Below, one piece after another: positions 56,701 through 64,000 of a stretch of DNA of 64,000 nucleotides. Within the stretch, counting starts at the first letter, position 1. Each line of letters begins with the position of its first letter. The translations under genes and the position numbers were made by a program. Under the pieces are notes generated by a model. That model ran no database searches, had not been told where the DNA came from, and worked only from the letters and a program-made list of their open reading frames with translations. This DNA is from Margaritispora aquatica (lineage: Eukaryota; Ascomycota; Leotiomycetes; Helotiales; Discinellaceae): the NCBI GenBank assembly GCA_007644065.1, contig VJWN01000005.1:1240001-1304000 (forward strand), read 5' to 3'.

Positions 56701-59700
56701 TGTATAGTGTAAGCATCGCTAGCTGGGTAACCTCAAACCGTTATGAGGGTATTCAAAGCTAGCAAGACAAGCTTACCTAGATGGTCGTCATGGAGATGCC
56801 GAAGATGCTTTGCAGGAGTGTTGATGTGAATCATGGAATGTGACGACTTTACGGTCCGGTGAGTCCTTGAGGCTGGTTGTGGCGCTTGTAGATTCGGAGG
56901 CTTCGCCAAAGAATACCTTGGTCGTCGTACCGATAGTTTCTCATCTGCTGGAATACCCGGAATAATATAGTATTGTTGACTTTGAATTAAATCTTCGTAA
57001 GCTATCTATCTATGAGGTAAAGAGTCTCACGATTCTAAGGGTACTAGGTGGGTAGTCACTAGGTGAGTGTTCTGTGATCTCAAGCAACATGCTTCCATTG
57101 TACAGAGGTACAAGCCGAAATTGGTGTTGCAGGTCAGTTGTCTTCCGCATTCTAATGGAAACATTTCGACACAGTTGGTGAGGAAGATTGAAACTGTGAA
57201 AAGGGGGAGGCCGATTGAAAGCATTTTTGAACGAGAAATTCATCAAAGTGGTTAAATCAGAAGTATTGAGCTCTAAGTCGGCGAGCCGCAGCATTTGTGA
57301 ACCAAACATTGCGATTCCGATTGCGATTGCGATTGTGATTTGGAGGGGAGCTGCACTCACTGAATAGCTGCTACCCAACTAGGCTTAATCATATACTTCC
57401 TTACTTTACTCCGTTCCGAGACACCTTTTGCCTTCCAACACATATGACCAGAATGAGCTCATGCCAAGTCTTTTTACATTTCTCTCAGGACAGACCTCTT
57501 TATGATGTATTTATTCTTGAAAAAGGGTTTTCGCCAGCAATGTTCGGCTGATTTACTTCATAATCCTGTATTGAGGTAAGGTTAATGTTGCGATGGGCTG
57601 CAATCCGAGGAGGCATGTCAACTTTATCTCCTCCATCGAAAACCAGACGAAGGGGTGTTTCGCGCACGAGGCCGGAGCGAGCAAGACGAGACGAGACCGT
57701 GGGCGGTGGGCGACGGATCCATATAAAAGTAAAGCTTTTCTAAATCGAGTTAGACATCGATATCCGAATCCAGTTTTGCGGGACCTAAGCACTTAGGGTT
57801 CGTGGATGTGTGGGATAAGAATGGGGCATTATAAGATAGACTAGGCATTAAGAACTCATCGGATTTCGAGAACAACTTGGCAAATAGCAAAAGATAAAGG
57901 CCGTAAAAGATAGAACCTGAAAAGGCCGGAGAAGGAGAAAGGAAAAACAAAAAAACAAAAACGAAAGACATATCAGAGAGGAACTCTCGTTTGCAGACGG
58001 TCAGCAAAATTCAAAGCGGTGCGTGATGGGAGGTGGTTGGGCGAATGCCCTTGCCGCCATAACACTGAGCGACAACAAGCAATTGAGCTGCGCCTGCTGC
58101 ATCACAACGAAAATGGGCGATACGAAATATCAGGTGTAATGTGATGACACAGATGCGTGGAAGTGACGATGTGATGATGTCTGCTGGCTGGATTGCCTAC
58201 GAACTGTTTGCCATAAATCCTATGCATGATTTGTGACGACGGAGATTGAAGTTGGTAAACGATATGGGTTTCTTTGGAAATGGTTCGTCTGGATAATTGA
58301 GTAATATGTTCTGATATATGCTTCAGATGGGGATGTTCCTTGACTCTTCGCCGAATTCAGGTACCATTTATTCCTGATCTCCACACCGGATAAAGGACTC
58401 AGTCGGTGATGCCCACGATCAGGATCAGGATCAGGTACAGAGGTACATACGGAGGTACAAGGACCAAAAACAATGCTTCATTTGGGAGCTTCAGACGAAC
58501 TTTGGATTGTCTCGATATTTTCCGGGCAGTGCCGTGGTTGTTGTTCGTCGTCTTGGTATACTTTGTCAGCACAAGGCAGGTGGCTGAACATTGTCTGCTG
58601 ATAAATTGGTGCATTGTGCAATGTGTAGCTTGCAGGAATCAGATGGATGCTTATAGCTTCATGAAGACGTCGGATTCATAATACCTTATCCATGATTCTA
58701 TCATCATTCAAAATGCCTTGAAAGGAAATTGAACCTCCACAGACCACTCATTGTTTGACTGGTCCCTAAACCAGCATTTCCATGTTCCAGACCAAGTGAG
58801 ACATTTATAGCCTCGACGACGAAGTTTCTTTGATGGTTGGGTGAAGGTCATCTGCAATTTTCTCAGACATCTGCAGTAGCAATTTTGTACTGAGGATGGA
58901 TATAAGATCCACAGTTGCCTTTATACCATTCCCTCAGCCCGATTGATGCTCTGCAACAGCAAGAAGAACTTTATAATGTATATACAGTATCTATGATGGT
59001 CGACATCGTGACTGGAGGTTGAACGAAAGCCGTGATGCTACGGAATGAGTGAGCCGAAGCCAGCACAATCCAGTAGAAACCTTACCTTGCTGCCCTGCCC
59101 TTCATCGATCCCTGGCTGGCTCTATCCAGCTCGACCCATCGAACAGGGAACATTTTGGGGGTTGTGGGTAACTAGATCATTGAACAAGGGCAACTTGGGG
59201 CATGTCAAATATATCTCCCAGTGCTGGATCCACTCTGTGCCCAGGCTTTGTTCGCTGCCACAACCCGTGAGTCTTTGGTGAGCCTTTCTCGAGAGGCTTT
59301 TTAGCCACTTTAGTGACTTGAATTCCCTGTAATTGCCAGTCATTTCCTGTGATTCTTTGAGTTCCAGTTTCCAAAAGGGCTGTTTAGTTGTGGCATTCTA
59401 GACAAAATATATCTGTGTCACCGAATCAGACGTCCCACAGCCGAGCCTTACCACTTCCACTCTAGGTAATGGGCCTGCTGGCTGAGCAGACAACGCCTAC
59501 AACGCCTCTCAAACAAAGATTCCCCTCCCACGCCAACGACCATTCTCTCTTGCTTACCATTTGCACTCACAACGCAAACTGGGGAGAGGTTCGACTTGTG
59601 ATTGTGCTGTCTCTGTGACTCTGTGCAATCGAAAACTCGATTCCTCTGCCAAACCTCCAAACTTCGAGACCAACGATTTCTACCATCCCATTACCTATTT

Positions 59701-59850
59701 CCCCGTCAGATGGACATCGAGGCCGCCTTTATGGGAATATAGCACTGGGCGTCATTAAATACTCTGACCTGACCTCTCGACAAGAACAGCCCCGAATTGT
59801 ATACACGACTGTCTACAAGTCGACACTCAACGACCAAACAAACATTCAAG
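53781..59850. other. Six-kilobase interval without a supported gene
   Basis: This is the longest stretch without a gene I can support. The longest frames are 54842-54411, 55062-55412, 56250-55849 and 56716-56258. None begins with a signal or contains a domain, and opposite-strand frames overlap several of them. The minus frame 56560-56300 (with SESSVSIDQSIFLPSPARPL) is the most protein-like. A direct repeat TAATTGGATAAT occurs at about 55577 and 55604. GCGATT units are at 57310-57335 and GATCAG units at about 58421-58436. The right end holds the ELL promoter. Confidence 0.4.
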
Positions 59851-62068
59851 ATGGCTTCTCTTGAAGTTCCAGACTCCGGTCTGTCGCTGGGAAGCTTTCC
59901 AGCAACGTCAAAGGCTAGCTCAGTACCCGAGTTCATCGGGTTGACTTTGGCAGATGGTGTGATAGAAGATATGATAAAATGCTTTCAGAATGGGAAACCA
60001 ATTCAATTGTCTTTGGGAGAACATCCGGTACGCTAGCAATTCACTTTTGCTCACAATTGCGGAAATGTGGAGGTCTGCCAATTATTTGGCTCGGGGCCAG
60101 GAACAACAGGAACGCTTGCTATTGAAGCCTTCCACAGTATAGGAGAATTGTATGCTAATTCTTGGATATAACATTGCAGCTTCTCTCATACGGAACAAAA
60201 ACCCAAAACCTTTCCACATATGCGGACCCTTTTGCCCACGAACTTTACCGAACTACGAGTTCAGACTCTAAAACGGCATCAGCAATGAGTTCCCGAGAGC
60301 AGACGAAGCTTGTTATGATAGGAAGAATGGGCAAGAATATTCTGGGCATTAAGGGTGTGAACATGAAGCCATGGCAGAAGAGGGCAGACACACAACTCAA
60401 GTCACAATCCAATGATGATACAGCACTAGCAGCTTTACAAAGTTCCTTGGCTACCGAAAACGCCAAAAAAGCCGAGAATACGTAAGTTTTACAGTAGAGG
60501 ACATAGAAGCATAGCTGACAATATGCAGAATCAAATATGTGAAGGAGGGATTGCCAATCCCCGGTCGGAAAGGCGCTCCTGCCAATAAGGGTACTAGCAA
60601 ATCCAAATTCCTTGGTCAAAATCGATCACTCGTCAATGATAACACACGATCAATACCGTCAAGCCCAGCTCTCAGCAGCGTCCACTCTCCAGCCCTAGGT
60701 CCCACCTCCGTCCCGCTGTCACAGCAACAGGCCGAACAAGCGAAAGCTGCTCGAAAGCCAATAATTCACCTTCTTGCAATTGAGCCAATGACAGAGAAGG
60801 TCATTCAGCAGAAAGTGCATGGCGTTTCTGAGCATGATGTAAATCAAGCGCTGACAAAGGTTGGAGATCTGAATGATACAACTGGAAAGTGGGAATTAAG
60901 GAGGGCATTCTACAAGGAATTAGACGTCCACACATTCAAATACACCAACCCGGAGGATCGTCAGCGCGCCATTGACAATGCTGTTAAAGTGTATGACAAG
61001 ATGCGACTAAGTGCTTCAGATCCGGAATGGGACAGGCTATTGGTGAAATCAGAACGTGGAACGGGAAAGTGTCTTAGCAAGCTACAGGCATCAATTGTTT
61101 CCAGAGCTCCAAAAAACAATGGCGAGAACGCAGATTCTGGAAGAGAGACTCCTGGCAAGGATGAGGCGAAGGGTGAGGCTATGGCAAGATCATCATCCCA
61201 AGGCCCAGCACCGAAGACGAAGAAGATCAGTGAGAAGGATGCCCAAGCTAAGCGCATATTCTCCAAGAACCCAGCAAAGGCAGCTGCGAAGACTGCTCCA
61301 AAGGCCAAAGCTCCTCCAAAAGCCCCCACGAAGACTGCTCCTAAAACTACAAGCAAGGCGGCAGCAACAACGAAGAAGGCTCCAGCCAAAGCAGCACCGA
61401 ATGCCAAGGCTCTGTCTTCGGAATTTATCAATGAGTCTGATGACGAAGTTGACCACCCAGCTCCCCCCCCAGCAAAGAAGCCTGTTCAAAAGATGAAGAA
61501 GCGTGCTCGCGAAGAAGAAGTTGACACTAGCGATTCGAGTGTTCCTCTCAGCAAAAAGGCCAAGAAGGAGGTTGTACCAGTAAACCAACGAGTCTCTGAT
61601 CCCAGTCAGAATTCTCGAACTGCCAATTCATCACAATACTCCATTTCCGCCCACTCGAATAAGACAAAGAGCAACTCGCCAGCCAAATCTTCACCTCTTG
61701 CTTCTTCACCACCTACCAACGCCTCCGATTTTGAGAACTCCTATGCTGGCGGCAATACCTCGTCTTCGACTTCACCAGTCAATACAGCCAAGAGTTCTCG
61801 ATCTCCAATTCACAAGCGCCACCAGAAATCCTCTTCTGTCACATCATCTTCTTCCAGTGGCTCGAATCGTCATCTGAAGCCTGAAGTTACAGATTTAGCT
61901 CGCAAGTTCAAAGTGTTCTATCCAAAGTATGAGGCACTATACAAAGAGATCGCGGCCATGCAACTGCAAGGCAAACGCGATAAGCAGAAGGAAGAGAATC
62001 TCTTGGACATGCACGAGCGCTTGCAAGCATACAAAACGGAAATACTTGCTGGTATTGTGGAATACTAA
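59851..62068 (+). CDS. RNA polymerase II elongation factor ELL
   Basis: ELL suppresses pausing of RNA polymerase II and in other organisms forms part of elongation complexes with EAF proteins. Exons are 59851-60027, 60180-60481 and 60529-62068 (introns 152 and 47 bp), giving 672 residues. The N-terminal ELL domain (about 10-330) is recognisable: LSYGTKTQNLSTYADPFAHE, then winged-helix sequence KPIIHLLAIEPMTEKVIQQK, GDLNDTTGKWELRRAFYKEL and DPEWDRLLVKSERG. A very basic Ala/Lys/Pro-rich linker, histone-H1-like, spans about 400-470. Ser-rich sequence follows, and the C-terminal 60 residues (VTDLARKFKVFYPKYEALYK onward) match the occludin/ELL homology region. The gene is convergent with the dynein light chain gene. 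The antisense frames at 61431-60961 and 61588-61193 are shadows of the Ala/Lys linker. Confidence 0.9.
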
Positions 62069-62949
62069 ATCTCAAAAGTGTCGAATAAAATTTCCTACGA
62101 TTTTTCTACTGTCTGTATCAAGCACCGCATTCTCGAATATACCATGAGGGTCACTTACATCCTGGCCAACGATGAAGGAACAATTGGGTCTGCATTACCA
62201 TGGGGGCGTTATTAAGCAAATTGCTCGGATTGCAAGGTACATAAAAACAATGGGACTTTAAGGATCTGTCTGTCGCCTGTTTTCATTTCCCTTGTGCGAT
62301 ACTTGGATCCAATTTTATGTTTGGCGTCTTACGGGAACGGTTGGAGCATATGGAAAGAGGCAATGCATATGAGATGGACAGATATCTGATGAGGAGATGA
62401 TGCACCCATTGATGAACGTTTGATAGAACCTGTAAGGTTGGATGAATGTGCTCTAAATGTTTTTCGGTCGGAGGTTATTAGGACATGGGACTGTATACCA
62501 TTTGTCTTATTCATGAAGGACAGGAAGCCTTTGGCGTATGAATGAATATATTGAACATTAATATTTCTTGTTTACAATGATGGGATTTATGATAATCAGG
62601 AGCGCTGTCAATCGTAAAGGTAAGAAGTTTGGATTTAAGAGGACATGAGAGTCTTAAATGAGGAAAAGAAAGTAGATAATTAGGGATAACCACAGCTGCT
62701 CATTTTATCAATCAAATACAACGTAAGAACGCCAAGCTATATCCTCTCACGCCTGTACTAGCTAACAATCAAGTATTGCTTTTCGCTTGAACCACTTTCA
62801 TTCCTTCCCTTCCATTCTCTTGCCGTCTCTATTTCATATTCAGACATTCATGACTATCACCACCCCACCCATATCATGGTATCGTACCCCACCACCGCCT
62901 GCCCCACCAATGCGCCGGAAGCCAACCAAAGAGGAGGGAGATGCACGAT
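62069..62949. other. Intergenic between convergent ELL and dynein light chain genes
   Basis: About 0.9 kb of 3' sequence from both sides. It is AT-rich near 62540-62580. Nothing recognised. Confidence 0.5.
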
Positions 62950-63661
62950 TTACTGCGTCTTGAAGAGCAGGATGGCACAGTGGCCGAGGTAGAAGTAGAT
63001 GAAGTGCTTGGTCTCGTGGGTGACGAAGGAGCCAAAGTTGCGGCCCACGATGCAGTGCCAAGTTGGACCTTTGCGCTCGTCGAACTGTGAGGTAGTTTGA
63101 GTCAGTGTCTCGTTGTCATTCCAGGACCTGCGAGTGTGGAATGGAGGAAAGGGGTCCGTACGGTTTTCTTGATGTACATTGCAATGTCCTGGTGCGGGGT
63201 ATTAGTGCTTGGTTCGAACAGCAGTGTGGGTGGAGGAGGGGGTGAAGGTGCTAGGGGCTGGAGTGTCATACCTTCTCGATTGTGTATTTGGTCATGGCTT
63301 CTTGTGCTTGAGGGGTATTAGCTGGGCGTTCTGAATATCCTATGGCGATGAAAGATGGGCGCATGAAGATGTGCGCGCCCCCTGAGTTATCCACGCACCA
63401 ATATCAATAGCCTCTTGTTGCATATCTTCCGTCTAGATCCTGCGTCAGTCGTACCCTATCTCGAGCTTTGAACATCCATCAAAAGAGTGAAGCGCACCAT
63501 ATCCGCGGACTTGATTTGAGCTATGAGGCGCAAATTGTTAGCAAGTGATACTCACATCGTCCAGAGAGCGCATTGGCCAGAACTTTGCCATCTAGATACA
63601 CTCAAGGATACATACCCTCCAGCTTGTCCTTCATGTTGCCTGCTTTTTCAATCGTCGACAT
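62950..63661 (-). CDS. Dynein light chain LC8 (DYNLL type)
   Basis: LC8 is a dimeric hub protein that binds dynein intermediate chain and many other partners. Exons are 63661-63616, 63520-63498, 63432-63399, 63306-63272, 63188-63162 and 63084-62950, giving 99 residues. All six junctions keep frame and reproduce the family sequence: [56 protein letters not shown] and [18 protein letters not shown]. Exon sizes of 23, 34, 35 and 27 bp in the middle are very small. A ten-residue extension over the animal protein is typical of fungal forms. Splice donors are GTATGT, GTGCGC, GTGCGT, GTATGA and GTACGG, so several are weak. Confidence 0.93.
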
Positions 63662-64000
63662 TTTGGCGGTATAGAATATAGGAATAACTTTCTTTGATCG
63701 AGTGTTCGCTGAAATGGATAGTTTCAGGTTACCTGTAAGTCGCTGTTTACGCAGAGGTATCTTATGAATGGGAACTTGATTTCACCGAAGGTAGGTTCTT
63801 GAAATGTGCAATAGACTTGTGAAAAGAGATTCAAAAGGGCACGGTAGTTATTGAGGTATTGATGTTCACCCTGAAATTCCGAGTTGTAAACCAATCCAGC
63901 TCTTTGCGGACACCGAAAGTAGGTATGGAGATGAGACCCCTGCTTTGAGCCTCAATTCTGGCGCTAACGCGGCTATCTCTTAGCGCATCCATGCACTTTT
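63662..64000. other. Upstream region of the dynein light chain gene
   Basis: The last 0.34 kb of the window, upstream of the minus-strand LC8 start. No feature recognised. Confidence 0.5.

Noticed and set aside
60961..61588. Long antisense frames inside the ELL gene (156 and 131 codons)
   Set aside because: They mirror the Ala/Lys/Pro-rich linker of ELL; the composition is the expected antisense of such codons.
62840..63061. Minus-strand 73-codon Leu/Arg/Pro-rich frame
   Set aside because: Out-of-frame reading of the last LC8 exon; the correct frame gives the LC8 signature.

Overview
The window looks like nuclear DNA of a filamentous ascomycete (Pezizomycotina). The evidence is short GT-AG introns of mostly 45-60 bp with GTAAGT-type donors, large intergenic spaces, and fungal families such as a HET-domain protein, a SUN-family wall protein, a sedolisin and a hybrid histidine kinase. 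Protein style suggests Leotiomycetes, but this is an impression and not a result. No bacterial-style operon, CRISPR array, rRNA or convincing tRNA was seen. Gene models were built by hand from reading frames, splice sites and family resemblance; exon coordinates are in each entry.

Layout. 1-869 (-): 5' part of a Sac-domain phosphoinositide phosphatase running off the left edge. 4840-7466 (+): GAF-containing hybrid histidine kinase. 8292-13107 (+): TRAPP II subunit Trs130/TRAPPC10. 14414-16687 (+): ten-exon amino-acid permease. 17769-20240 (+): secreted sedolisin peptidase. 20469-22550 (-): HET-domain protein, tail to tail with the sedolisin. 22551-26728: accessory-looking tract with TpA-rich (RIP-like) DNA, a 152-bp foldback element with TA duplication, and an inverted repeat in which one arm resembles the spliced form of the other. 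26729-28764 (-): conserved-looking coiled-coil protein of unknown role. 31111-33993 (-): SMUBP2/Hcs1-type helicase. 34401-35434 (-): DUF202 membrane protein. 36974-38362 (-): SUN-family wall protein with a long, microsatellite-rich upstream region. 43676-44829 (+): quinone-oxidoreductase-like MDR enzyme. 45679-46779 (+): multispanning membrane protein whose 3' end overlaps an antisense gene at 46603-47322 (-). 47946-48851 (+): CinA-family protein. 49772-50649 (-): SprT-like metalloprotease gene with an apparent frameshift. 51462-51945 (-): small secreted cysteine-rich protein. 53021-53780 (-): DUF2237 protein. 59851-62068 (+): RNA polymerase II elongation factor ELL. 62950-63661 (-): LC8 dynein light chain in six small exons.

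Most genes are independent housekeeping functions: vesicle traffic (TRAPP II, Sac phosphatase), transcription elongation (ELL), DNA metabolism (Hcs1), motor transport (LC8) and nutrient uptake (permease). Secreted or surface products (sedolisin, SUN protein, cysteine-rich protein) and the HET protein give the window its environment-facing content. I see no biosynthetic cluster. The most unusual signals are the 22.5-26.7 kb tract, the convergent overlap near 46.7 kb, the SprT-like frameshift and the secreted cysteine-rich protein.
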